64,000 nt of DNA from Pseudomonadales bacterium (GTDB lineage Bacteria > Pseudomonadota > Gammaproteobacteria > Pseudomonadales > Azotimanducaceae): contig JACKNX010000003.1 in assembly GCA_024234635.1 (NCBI GenBank), positions 277,526 through 341,525 on the forward strand, written 5' to 3'. A program made the translations under genes and the position numbers. The notes beneath the pieces are model-generated. The model was not told where the DNA came from. It worked only from the letters and a program-made list of their open reading frames with translations, and ran no database searches. Positions 52,903-61,653 of the stretch are shown here, piece after piece. The number at the start of each line of letters is the position of its first letter. Within the stretch, counting starts at the first letter, position 1.

Positions 52903-53897
52903 GCGACCAGCATTTCAGCAAGCTGAATGGCTTCCGCCAGGCTGCCGGAATCGGCCACACCCCGTCCGGCAATGTCGAGCGCCGTACCGTGATCGACGGA
53001 GGTGCGCACGAAGGGCAACCCCAGCGTGACATTCACACCCCGCCCGAACGCAGCGTACTTCAATACGGGCAGGCCCTGGTCGTGGTACATCGCCATCACC
53101 GCATCTGCGTTAGCGAGTTGCGCAGGCGTAAACAATGTGTCCGCCGGGAGCGGGCCGCGCAGGCGCATGCCGGTGGCCGCCAGTTCCGCTATCGCAGGCG
53201 CGATGACTTCGATCTCCTCACGTCCCAGGTGTCCGCTTTCGCCGGCGTGCGGATTGAGCCCTGCCACAAGAATGCGGGGATCAGCGATCCGGAACTGGTC
53301 GATGAGCGCCCTGTGGACGATGCCCAGTCGCCGACAGAGCAACGCACGCGAAATGGCATCCGGCACGGCACGCAGCGGCAGATGTGTGGTCGCCAGCGCC
53401 ACTCGCAGCCTGTCCGCCACCAGCATCATGACCACGTCTTCCACACCACTGCCATCGCGCAGGTACTCGGTGTGCCCCGTGAAGGGAATTCCGGCGTCAT
53501 TGATGACGGATTTCTGCACTGGCGCGGTCACCACACCGGCGAAACGCCCGGAACGGCAACCTTCGATAGCCACATCCAGCGTGCGCACCACGGCCGCCGC
53601 ATTCCCCGGATCGAGTCGTCCGGGCGTCGCCCGACGCGGCAGAGCGACGTGGTGCACGCGCAGGCAGGCGCCGGAGCGCGGCAGCGGCGCCTGGGCATCC
53701 AGCAGTTCAATTTGCAGGTCGAGCGCCGAGGCACGCTGCCCGAGCAGGTCGCGATCGCCTACGGCGATCCAGTTGCGGGGAGTGTCCTGCCGGCTGACCA
53801 GTTGCAAGACCAGTTCCGGGCCGACACCGGCAGGCTCACCGATGGTTATTGCAAGCGGTGCGGCGTCAGATGCGGACTTCGACGAAGGCTTCGTCAC
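52899..53897 (-). CDS. pdxA: 4-hydroxythreonine-4-phosphate dehydrogenase
   Basis: NAD+-dependent oxidase/decarboxylase of vitamin B6 synthesis. The product begins MTKPSSKSASDAAPLAITIG and contains EPAGVGPEL, GHTEYLRDGSG, the metal histidine region and NPHAGESGHLGREE. The GTG at 53897 was chosen because AAGGAG lies 4 nt upstream and the resulting 332 residues match the family length. This start lies inside surA, a 32-bp overlap; the frame is open further back to 54032 but that part is out of frame with surA and lacks homology. Confidence 0.94.
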   Translation of the reverse strand: MTKPSSKSASDAAPLAITIGEPAGVGPELVLQLVSRQDTPRNWIAVGDRDLLGQRASALDLQIELLDAQAPLPRSGACLRVHHVALPRRATPGRLDPGNAAAVVRTLDVAIEGCRSGRFAGVVTAPVQKSVINDAGIPFTGHTEYLRDGSGVEDVVMMLVADRLRVALATTHLPLRAVPDAISRALLCRRLGIVHRALIDQFRIADPRILVAGLNPHAGESGHLGREEIEVIAPAIAELAATGMRLRGPLPADTLFTPAQLANADAVMAMYHDQGLPVLKYAAFGRGVNVTLGLPFVRTSVDHGTALDIAGRGVADSGSLAEAIQLAEMLVA

Positions 53898-55167
53898 GAA
53901 TCTCCTTGAGCCAGGCTTCCAGTTCCTCGTTGAACCGACGCTGATGCAGCACGCGCATGGCAAGCTCCTCGCGCGCTTCCTGGCTCTGGTCCTGGCGTCG
54001 CCGCTCCTGTACTTCCAGAACATGCCACCCATAGCGCGTCTGAAAGGGTTTGCTGAACTGGCCCACTTCAGTGGCGTTCATCGCATCGCGGAATTCCGGC
54101 ACAAACTCCTGCCCATCCGTCCAGCCGAGGTCCCCACCATTGAGCGCCGAGCCAGGGTCTTCGGAGTTCTCCGCCGCCAGTTTGGTGAAGTCACCACCAT
54201 TGAGCAGTTGCTCGTAGATCTTCCAGGCCAGCTCTTCGGTCTGCGCCTCGGTGCGAATCTCCGACGGCCGTACCAGGATGTGCCGCAGATGCGTCTGGTC
54301 CACCTGCTGCGTGCCGGCGCCACGCTGTTCCAGGAGCTTGATGATATGGATGGCGCCCTGCACCACAATCGGGTCCGCCACGTCTCCCGCCTTCATGTTC
54401 AGCACCACGTCCGCGAACAGCGTGGGCAACTCCGCCGCCTTGCGCCAACCCAGATCGCCGCCTTCCAGCGCCGTGCTTGCCGACGAATTGGCAATGGCTG
54501 CCTGCTTGAAATCGCCACCGGCGCGCAGCGACGCCACCAGTTCATCCGCTTTGGCCAGCGCCGCCTTCAGCACGTCCTCGCCGGCATCCCGATCCACCGT
54601 GAGCAGGATATGGCCCAGCCGGAACTCATCCGAGAGCATCGCCTGGTAGAACGGCGAGCTGAGCAGATCCTTCACTTCCTGATCGGAGACGGAAATGCGC
54701 CGGTTGACGATACCCCGCTGCAACCGGCTCAGGATCATTTCCCGGCGCACATCCTCACGAAACACGGGATAGCTCAGGCCGTCGTTCGCCAGCGCCGCCT
54801 GGAACTGTTCCAGCGTCATATTGTTGTTTTCGGCCACCTGCAACACCGCCCGCGTCAGGGTTTCGTCGTCGATCTCCACGCCACGACGTTCGGCCTGCTG
54901 CATCTGCAGGTTTTCGATGATGAGCCGCTCGAGCACCTGACTGACCAGCACACTGTCGCTCGGAGCCTGCGTTCCGGAAGATGCGAGCTGCTTGCGAATC
55001 ATATCGAGCCGCTCCATCAGCTCCGACGCAAGAATCACGTCGTCGTCCACAACCGCGACAATTCCGTCGAGCTCCTTGTATTCCGCGCGTGTCCCCAGAG
55101 GCACGAGCACGGACAGAGAAACGAGCGCCATCGCGATCCAACGGCGTAAGGGGAATGTCAGATTCAT
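53866..55167 (-). CDS. surA: Periplasmic chaperone/peptidyl-prolyl isomerase SurA
   Basis: Main periplasmic chaperone for outer-membrane beta-barrels, including LptD encoded next to it. The 433 residues have a signal peptide (hydrophobic about 10-24, cut after TRA-EYKEL), the N-terminal SurA_N domain, two parvulin domains (about 175-275 and 285-385; the second with HILVRPSEIRT and the DLGWTDGQEFVPEF motif), and a C-terminal helix. It is 10 bp downstream of lptD. Confidence 0.96.
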   Translation of the reverse strand: MNLTFPLRRWIAMALVSLSVLVPLGTRAEYKELDGIVAVVDDDVILASELMERLDMIRKQLASSGTQAPSDSVLVSQVLERLIIENLQMQQAERRGVEIDDETLTRAVLQVAENNNMTLEQFQAALANDGLSYPVFREDVRREMILSRLQRGIVNRRISVSDQEVKDLLSSPFYQAMLSDEFRLGHILLTVDRDAGEDVLKAALAKADELVASLRAGGDFKQAAIANSSASTALEGGDLGWRKAAELPTLFADVVLNMKAGDVADPIVVQGAIHIIKLLEQRGAGTQQVDQTHLRHILVRPSEIRTEAQTEELAWKIYEQLLNGGDFTKLAAENSEDPGSALNGGDLGWTDGQEFVPEFRDAMNATEVGQFSKPFQTRYGWHVLEVQERRRQDQSQEAREELAMRVLHQRRFNEELEAWLKEIRDEAFVEVRI

Positions 55168-55177
55168 GATCGGTGCC

Positions 55178-57733
55178 CTACCAGTTCACATAACCGGGCT
55201 GCGCGTCCGTGTAGTAACCACGTACGCCGCGGCTCAGAACGGACTCCACTTTGCCGCCAAATCCGGCAAGCCCCTTGAAGACGAATTGAATGAAGATGCC
55301 CTCGTCAGACTGCACGTCAACGAGGTTCGCGCCTGCCGGTGCGTCCAGAAACCGCCTGGCCATTACTCTCACCTGCCAGCAACAGTCGTTGTACTCGATA
55401 CCCACGAAGCCCTCAATAGTGCGCTTGCTGCGCAGGTCGTGATTCCAGCGGCCCATCAGGGCATAGTGCCGGCTGAGTGGCCAGTACAGGGAAACGTCCG
55501 ATTGACGCACATCGTCGATGGCGCGCTGCCGATAGCCGAGATTGAGAATGTGATTGTTGTCCCGCCGGTACTGAATGAAGGCTGAACTCTCGTTGGCGTC
55601 GTTTTCGTAGGTGTCCCAGACAACGCCCCCGCCGACCCGGAAATAACGCGCAATGTTCGCCTCCGCCTCGGCCACCAGCGCCGAGGAGCCGCGGTTCTCG
55701 TTTTTCGCAGGAATGCCTCCCAGCGAAACCCGGCGCGCCCGGAAGTAGTTGATCTGACCCACGCTGACGCGCAGGAACTCCCGGCCGCTGTTTGCGTCCA
55801 GCAGGCGTGAGGTCAGGCCGACCGCCGCCTGATTGGCGTCACTTATGCGATCCAGTCCGGAAAAGCGGTCGGAGCGGAACAGCTGGTTGTAGGAAAACGT
55901 CAACTCGCCGGTATCGAACAGCGGCAACTGATCCTGGTCGTCGTACTCGCGATACAGGTAGAACACGCGTGGCTCGAGTGTATGCGTCAGCGTACGGCCG
56001 AAGGCGCGGAGATCGCGCTCGAAGTACAACCCGCCGTCCACCGCGCCAGTGCCGATCAGGCGCGTGGGCGACAGGTTGCTGACCTGGAGCCCTCCCTGGG
56101 CACTATCCTGGTCGAGGTCATAGTGCGTGGCGGCGTAGCCTGCCGACAAATTGAGAAAACCGAATGGCCAGGCCAGCGGCATGGTGACACGCGGCTCCAC
56201 GTGATAACGCTGTCCGGTGAGAGCCTGCAGTCCCGACACGTCGGAGGTATCACGATCGAACGCGGACAGACGCGACGCGACACTGAGATTGACGAGGCCG
56301 AATCGCCGCGTCATATCAAGCTGCAGTTCGGGCAACCGCTTGTAGGGATCCACGCGGACCTCGTCCAGACGCTGGAAATCCTGTGCCCACAGCCGCGCCC
56401 GCAACCAGTCGGTCTGATACGACAGTTCCGCCCTGCGCTCGACCTCGATCTGCCCCGAGGAAGTGAAGTCGGAGCCCAGATCGCGGAAATAGTCCCTGTC
56501 ACTTACCGCCGTGAAATCCACGTAGCTGTAGATGTTGCCGAAGCGCCCCTTCTGGTCGATGGACGCCAGCCAGCGATCGGCAGGATGGAATGACTGGCCG
56601 GGGAACACTTTCTGGAAATCGTCCCGGCTGTACTCGCCATCGTAGATATCATCGCCAGGCAGATAACCGCCCGCGAGCGTGATTTCCTGACGGCGGCTCA
56701 GACGGCGAAACTCGGCATCCAGTCCCACGCCCCGCTCGCCCATGTAGCGGGGTACCAGCGTGGCGTCATAGTTCGGCGCAAGATTCAGGTAGTAAGGCAC
56801 TACCAGCTCTATACCGTCGTCCCCCGAATAACCCATGTTGGGAAACAGGAAACCGGACTGACGGTCGTCGGTGACTGGAAATTTGATGTAAGGCGTGTAG
56901 AACACCGGCACGTTCTTGACACGCAGTACAGCGTCGCGCGCAGTGCCAAACACTTCGCCGTGCCGGATGGTGAGGGAGCGCGCATCGAGGCGCCAGCTGT
57001 CACCGCCCGGCTCACAACGCGTGAACGAGTTGTCACGCGCCTCCAGATCACCCGCTTCATTGCGCGTGACTTCCTCGGACGTACCGCGAAAATGCGGGGC
57101 CGGGAGCAGGAACTGGGCGCCGTGGAGCCGGGCAGCCCGGGAGTCGATCTGGACACTGGCCTGTTCGCCCTGCAGCACCATGTCCGGCTCGAGAATACGC
57201 ACGCCACCCGTCAGGTCCACCCGCCGCGCAGCACTGTCGTAGAAGGCGCGCTCGGCCCGAAGGGAGCGATTACCCTGCATGAAGCGGACCTCACCCTCCA
57301 GCGTCACGCTGTTGCCCAGATCCGATTCGATATGATCCGCTTCCGTGACGACCGGATAGCGGCTGCTGTCCGTATCAGCGGGCAGCGGAAATTCCGGCAG
57401 CACATAGTCGCCGTAGCAGAAGCCCGGCAGTGTCGCCGCCTGCTCCGGCGCCAGGTCTTCCTTGAGTACAAACAGACTTGCGGGCAGATCCACGGCCAGG
57501 GGAATGTCCGGTGCCGCGGCTGGCAGATCGCCCGGGGGAGGACGCTGGTCAGCGGAGCCACCCTCACATTGCCAATCCTGTCCCGAGGCATCGGGCTGGC
57601 ACCGCCATTCCGGTGCCGCCTCCACGCCCTTTCTGCCCTCAAGCCGGTTCCACGACAGAGCGTCTGCCGCCTGGGCAAGGGACCCTGACAACAGAAGCAG
57701 ACTGGCCAGCAGTTTGGGCACGGGATACGACAT
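55178..57733 (-). CDS. lptD: LPS assembly outer-membrane protein LptD
   Basis: Outer-membrane barrel that, with LptE, inserts LPS into the outer leaflet. The 851-residue protein has a signal peptide ending near LAQA-ADALS, an OstA/LptA-like periplasmic jellyroll (about 115-250) and a C-terminal barrel (about 300-840). Cysteines match the disulfide plan of the family: single Cys residues in the N-terminal part and the adjacent pair in YNDCCWQ near residue 790. The extra N-terminal segment before the jellyroll (about 25-110) is Pro/Ala-rich. It is divergent from amgK. Confidence 0.95.
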   Translation of the reverse strand: MSYPVPKLLASLLLLSGSLAQAADALSWNRLEGRKGVEAAPEWRCQPDASGQDWQCEGGSADQRPPPGDLPAAAPDIPLAVDLPASLFVLKEDLAPEQAATLPGFCYGDYVLPEFPLPADTDSSRYPVVTEADHIESDLGNSVTLEGEVRFMQGNRSLRAERAFYDSAARRVDLTGGVRILEPDMVLQGEQASVQIDSRAARLHGAQFLLPAPHFRGTSEEVTRNEAGDLEARDNSFTRCEPGGDSWRLDARSLTIRHGEVFGTARDAVLRVKNVPVFYTPYIKFPVTDDRQSGFLFPNMGYSGDDGIELVVPYYLNLAPNYDATLVPRYMGERGVGLDAEFRRLSRRQEITLAGGYLPGDDIYDGEYSRDDFQKVFPGQSFHPADRWLASIDQKGRFGNIYSYVDFTAVSDRDYFRDLGSDFTSSGQIEVERRAELSYQTDWLRARLWAQDFQRLDEVRVDPYKRLPELQLDMTRRFGLVNLSVASRLSAFDRDTSDVSGLQALTGQRYHVEPRVTMPLAWPFGFLNLSAGYAATHYDLDQDSAQGGLQVSNLSPTRLIGTGAVDGGLYFERDLRAFGRTLTHTLEPRVFYLYREYDDQDQLPLFDTGELTFSYNQLFRSDRFSGLDRISDANQAAVGLTSRLLDANSGREFLRVSVGQINYFRARRVSLGGIPAKNENRGSSALVAEAEANIARYFRVGGGVVWDTYENDANESSAFIQYRRDNNHILNLGYRQRAIDDVRQSDVSLYWPLSRHYALMGRWNHDLRSKRTIEGFVGIEYNDCCWQVRVMARRFLDAPAGANLVDVQSDEGIFIQFVFKGLAGFGGKVESVLSRGVRGYYTDAQPGYVNW

Positions 57734-57888
57734 GGCGCGCGATGATAAAGAGTCCGGGGCTGCATCTCACCTGTCGTCGACAGGAGGGCGACATCGGCAG
57801 TCACTCCCGCGGCGCATTTCAGCGCTCGAGGCGACGTTCCGCACCTCGCGCGCTGGCGACCCGCCATCCCCCAAGGCAGAATGCCGCC

Positions 57889-58851
57889 GTGATCGACACA
57901 CTGACGCAATGGCTCGAAGGCATTCTGGATACGCCGATCGAGTCCACCCAGCCCATCCAGCCCGAAGCCAGCTTCCGCCAGTTCCATCGCCTGCGGCTCG
58001 CCGGCGGCGATACGGCGATTGCCATGTTCGCGCCACCTGCACGCGAGGACAGCGGGCGATTCGTCCGTCTGGCCCATCTGCTTCACGCGGCCGGTGTACC
58101 CGTGCCGCGGATTATCGCAAGCGACCACGAACGCGGCCTTGTACTGATGGAAGATCTGGGCACCCGGCACTTTGCCGACGCCTACCTGCAAGGTGACACC
58201 GAGCGCGCCCTGACGACCGCGATCGACATACTGGGCACCCTGCAGCGGCTGCCGCCAAGCGTGGTGCCGGCGTACACCGCCCAGCGACTGTCGGACGAGC
58301 TGGAAATCTTCACCAACTGGTTCGTCACGGGCCTGCTGGGTCAGGAATCGCCGCCCACCTGGCCAAACTGCGTGGCGGCGCTGCTGGGCGCGGTGCAAAG
58401 CCAACCCGTGACCGTGGTGCATCGCGATTTCCATTGCCGCAATCTGCTACTGGCGATCGACGGCAGTCCCGGTGTCGTGGATTTTCAGGACGCCCTGGCG
58501 GGACCTGCGCTGTACGACCTCGCGTCCTTGTTGCGGGACTGCTACTGGCACTTCGACGATGACACCGTGCGCCATTGGCTGGGCCACTATCTCGCCCGTA
58601 CCCCGCTGCATTTCGACGACCCCTGGCAACTGCTTGATCTCACTGCCCTCCAGCGTCAACTCAAGGCCGTCGGCATCTTCGCGCGACTACACCTCAGGGA
58701 TGGCAAGTCAACGCACCTGAAATACATCCCGCCGGTGCTGGAACAGTGTGTGTTGCTCGCCGGACGCAATGCGCAAACGACCGTACTCGGCCCGTGGCTC
58801 AACCAGCTGCGCGTGCAATGCATCACGGCACTTGCCGACATCGTCAGATGA
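57889..58851 (+). CDS. amgK: N-acetylmuramate/N-acetylglucosamine anomeric kinase AmgK
   Basis: APH-family kinase that phosphorylates the anomeric hydroxyl of MurNAc and GlcNAc in peptidoglycan recycling. The 320 residues contain LVLMEDLGTRHFADA, the catalytic HRDFHCRNLL and the metal-binding VVDFQDALAGP. The start is a GTG at 57889; the longer open frame runs antisense through the lptD 5' end. It is coupled to the next gene by ATGA, giving the amgK-murU pair known from Pseudomonas, which explains the substrate assignment. The pair is linked in known species to intrinsic fosfomycin tolerance. Confidence 0.9.
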   Translation: MIDTLTQWLEGILDTPIESTQPIQPEASFRQFHRLRLAGGDTAIAMFAPPAREDSGRFVRLAHLLHAAGVPVPRIIASDHERGLVLMEDLGTRHFADAYLQGDTERALTTAIDILGTLQRLPPSVVPAYTAQRLSDELEIFTNWFVTGLLGQESPPTWPNCVAALLGAVQSQPVTVVHRDFHCRNLLLAIDGSPGVVDFQDALAGPALYDLASLLRDCYWHFDDDTVRHWLGHYLARTPLHFDDPWQLLDLTALQRQLKAVGIFARLHLRDGKSTHLKYIPPVLEQCVLLAGRNAQTTVLGPWLNQLRVQCITALADIVR

Positions 58852-59492
58852 AAGTCATGCTGCTTGCCGCCGGCGCCGGCAAGCGCCTGCTGCCTCTCAC
58901 CGCGACGACACCCAAACCGCTGCTGCCGGTGGGGGGCGTACCCATCATCGAGCGGCTCCTCCGGGCACTTGCCGCCGCCGGTTTGCATGACATTGTCATC
59001 AACCTGCACCATCTGGGCGAGCAGATCGAACGCACGCTCAGGGATGGCGCCCACCTCGGTGTGAACATCACCTATTCCCGCGAACGGCGCGCCCTGGAAA
59101 CCGGCGGCGGCATTGTGCAGGCGTTGCCCTTGCTGGGCACCGGTCCATTTGCCATCGTCAATGCCGATATCGTGACGGACTTCAACTTCTCCTCTCTGCC
59201 GCGCACGCTCGGCAACGACCTGGCCCACCTCGTGCTTACGCCGACACCCGCCTGGCGCGACGCCGGCGACTTCAACTGCGCGAATGGTCGCGTCACGGGT
59301 CGTGGCGGCGCCTGTGTGTACTGCGGTATTGCCGTCGCCTGCGCTGAACTCTTCGCCGCACCGCCGGACCCACCCTTCTCCTGGCGCGAACCCCTGTGGC
59401 GTGCGGTGAACGAAGGACGCGTTGGCGCCACGCTGCACACGGGGCAATGGCTGGACATTGGTACACCAGCGCAATACGCCAGCGTGCGCTGA
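58848..59492 (+). CDS. murU: N-acetylmuramate alpha-1-phosphate uridylyltransferase MurU
   Basis: Converts MurNAc-1-phosphate and UTP to UDP-MurNAc, feeding recycled sugar back into wall synthesis downstream of MurA. The 214 residues have the nucleotidyltransferase start MLLAAGAGKRLLPLT, TPKPLLPVGG, and the catalytic FAIVNADIVTD. The ATG overlaps the amgK stop (ATGA). A GlmU/RmlA-like role cannot be fully excluded from the sequence alone, but the pairing with amgK favours MurU. Confidence 0.9.
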   Translation: MKVMLLAAGAGKRLLPLTATTPKPLLPVGGVPIIERLLRALAAAGLHDIVINLHHLGEQIERTLRDGAHLGVNITYSRERRALETGGGIVQALPLLGTGPFAIVNADIVTDFNFSSLPRTLGNDLAHLVLTPTPAWRDAGDFNCANGRVTGRGGACVYCGIAVACAELFAAPPDPPFSWREPLWRAVNEGRVGATLHTGQWLDIGTPAQYASVR

Positions 59493-59549
59493 TTCACGCC
59501 CCGGTGATTCCAACGCGGAGGCGACACCGACCGCTGGTACGCTTCCTCC

Positions 59550-60206
59550 ATGGTTTCTCCACTCAATCGCCTGTTGCAACAAATGGCCGAACGGTATGCC
59601 GCGCGCTCCCGTCATGCACACATGCGGCTGCTGTTCACAGGCATGGGCAGAATTGCCAAATCCGCCGGTCGGGTCACAGCGGCCCATATCGCCTACGCGA
59701 AAGCGGTGATGGAGCGACTGGACTGCACGCCACGTGATCGTGCGCGCGCCATCGCCTGGTTCAACGAAGGCAAGGAGGGCGACGTGGATTTCCACCAGAT
59801 GGCCAGTCGCTGCCTGCGCCGCCAATCGCCTGTGCTGGACGGTCTGGTCCTGGAAGCATTCGCCGCAATCGCCGCACTGGAACCCACTCCCGCCGCCAAC
59901 CGGACGTTGCACCTGCTGGCCAGCCTGCTGGGTCGCAGCGCCGCGGCAATTGCGAGCGACCGGGCCACCGCGCAGCGCGAACAGGGGGAACTGGCAAATG
60001 CCCGCGCCGTGCTGGGCGTGGCCGCCGATGTCGACGAGGAAGGCATCCGGCGGGCCTACCGCCAGTTGGCCAAACGTCATCACCCGGATCTGCTACCCCT
60101 GGACGCCTCCCGGGAACAACGCGAGTCCGCCGTTGCCCGCACCATCGAAATCCGCGGCGCCTATGAACGACTTCGACAGGCGACAGCAGGGGTGGCCGCC
60201 CCGTAA
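59550..60206 (+). CDS. DjlA-like co-chaperone (TerB and J domains), no membrane anchor
   Basis: A 218-residue protein with a TerB-like helical domain (about 30-130, MGRIAKSAGRVTAAHIAYAK) and a C-terminal J domain (about 150-210) with the HPD motif in KRHHPDLL. This is the domain order of DjlA, but the N-terminal transmembrane helix of E. coli DjlA is missing, so the protein is predicted to be cytoplasmic. It follows murU by 57 bp, as in pseudomonads. Its DnaK clients are unknown. Confidence 0.85.
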   Translation: MVSPLNRLLQQMAERYAARSRHAHMRLLFTGMGRIAKSAGRVTAAHIAYAKAVMERLDCTPRDRARAIAWFNEGKEGDVDFHQMASRCLRRQSPVLDGLVLEAFAAIAALEPTPAANRTLHLLASLLGRSAAAIASDRATAQREQGELANARAVLGVAADVDEEGIRRAYRQLAKRHHPDLLPLDASREQRESAVARTIEIRGAYERLRQATAGVAAP

Positions 60207-60215
60207 ACTGGCGGC

Positions 60216-60893
60216 ATGAACACGCCCCGATACGTCATCGCACCGTCCATACTGTCTGCCAACTTCGCCCGTCTCGGCGCGGACATCGACGCCGTCATGG
60301 CAGCAGGCGCGGACTGGATTCATTTTGACGTCATGGACAATCACTACGTGCCGAATCTCACCATCGGCCCGCTGGTACTGGAGAGCCTGCGCAAGTCCGG
60401 CATAACGGCGTTCATGGACGTACACCTGATGGTAAAGCCCGTCGACCGACTGATTGGCGACTTCCTCGCTGCCGGTGCGGATCTCATCACGGTCCATCCG
60501 GAAGCCACGGAACATCTGCATCGCACGCTGTCCGCCATTCGTGAGGGCGGGGCGCGCGCTGGTCTCGCCTTCAATCCCGCGACGCCCGTGAGCCTGCTGC
60601 GCGAAGTCATCGAACTGGTGGATCTGGTCCTCATCATGAGCGTGAATCCGGGCTTCGGTGGCCAGGCATTCATCCGCGACAGCCTGCGCAAGCTGGGTGA
60701 GGCGCGGGATCTGATTGCCGCGTCGAAGCGTCCCATCCGGCTGGAGATCGACGGCGGCATCAAACCCGCCAACATCGCCGAGGTGGCCCGAGCCGGCGCG
60801 GATACCTTCGTTGCCGGCAGTGCCATTTTCAACGCTGCCGATTTTGCGCAGCCGATAGGCGCCATGCGCGCGGCCCTGGCGGAACTGCCCTGA
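60216..60893 (+). CDS. rpe: Ribulose-phosphate 3-epimerase
   Basis: Interconverts ribulose-5-phosphate and xylulose-5-phosphate in the pentose phosphate pathway. The 225-residue TIM barrel has APSILSANFARLG, the metal-site HFDVMDNHYVPNLT, LMVKPVDR, the MSVNPGFGGQAFI phosphate loop and EIDGGIKPANI. It is 8 bp upstream of gph, a conserved pairing. Confidence 0.97.
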   Translation: MNTPRYVIAPSILSANFARLGADIDAVMAAGADWIHFDVMDNHYVPNLTIGPLVLESLRKSGITAFMDVHLMVKPVDRLIGDFLAAGADLITVHPEATEHLHRTLSAIREGGARAGLAFNPATPVSLLREVIELVDLVLIMSVNPGFGGQAFIRDSLRKLGEARDLIAASKRPIRLEIDGGIKPANIAEVARAGADTFVAGSAIFNAADFAQPIGAMRAALAELP

Positions 60894-60901
60894 CACGACG
60901 C

Positions 60902-61576
60902 ATGGCTCAGCCCGCCTGGCAACGACCGTACCGTGCATACCTGTTCGACCTGGACGGCACGCTGGTCGATACCGCCCCTGACCTGCATCAGGCGCTGAAC
61001 CACACGCTGACGACGTTCGGCTATCCACCGGTGCCGGAACACCTCACGCGCGACTGCATCGGGCACGGCGCACGGGCGATGATCCAGCGGGCGCTGGATG
61101 CCAGTGGTATCGCGGAAGTGGAAATCGACCCGCTGCACAAGCGGTTTCTGGAACACTACAACGCCCACATCGCCGACTTCAGCCAGCCCTATCCCGACGT
61201 GCTGCGGACGCTGGACGACCTGGCGGACAGGGGTGCGGCGCTCGGCGTCGTCACCAACAAGACCGCGCGGCTCAGCCGCAATCTGCTCGACTGTCTGACG
61301 ATGAGCCGTCGCTTCACCTGCCTCGTGGGCGGCGACTCCGCCGTACGGCCGAAACCGGACGCCGCGCCGGTTCTCATGGCGCTCGAACAGCTGGGCGTCC
61401 CGCGCGAAGAGGCGTTGTTCGTGGGCGACTCCGCGACCGACGTCGGGGCCGCCCGTGCCGCCGGTCTCAGCATCGTCTGCGTCGACTACGGGTACAGCCA
61501 CGGAATTCCCGCTCATGCGCTGGGGGCGGACGGGGTGATTTCCAGCTTTCTTGACCTGATTCCGACCCGTCGCTAA
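60902..61576 (+). CDS. gph: Phosphoglycolate phosphatase
   Basis: HAD-family phosphatase that removes 2-phosphoglycolate produced by DNA repair or metabolism. The 224 residues show the nucleophile motif FDLDGTLVDTAPDL, a cap domain with GHGARAMIQRAL, motif II VVTNK, and motif IV FVGDSATDVGAARAAG. It follows rpe closely and precedes trpE by 77 bp. Confidence 0.95.
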   Translation: MAQPAWQRPYRAYLFDLDGTLVDTAPDLHQALNHTLTTFGYPPVPEHLTRDCIGHGARAMIQRALDASGIAEVEIDPLHKRFLEHYNAHIADFSQPYPDVLRTLDDLADRGAALGVVTNKTARLSRNLLDCLTMSRRFTCLVGGDSAVRPKPDAAPVLMALEQLGVPREEALFVGDSATDVGAARAAGLSIVCVDYGYSHGIPAHALGADGVISSFLDLIPTRR

Positions 61577-61653
61577 GGTGCGCCCGCTCCTCTCGACGCC
61601 GGCATGCATCCGGCGCTTTCCGATCGCGTTATACGCCGGCAGCACGGAGGCCA

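Noticed and set aside
61577..61653. Tryptophan leader peptide/attenuator before trpE
   Set aside because: No short frame with tandem Trp codons and no terminator hairpin with U-tract; only a small GCCGG/CCGGC stem is present.
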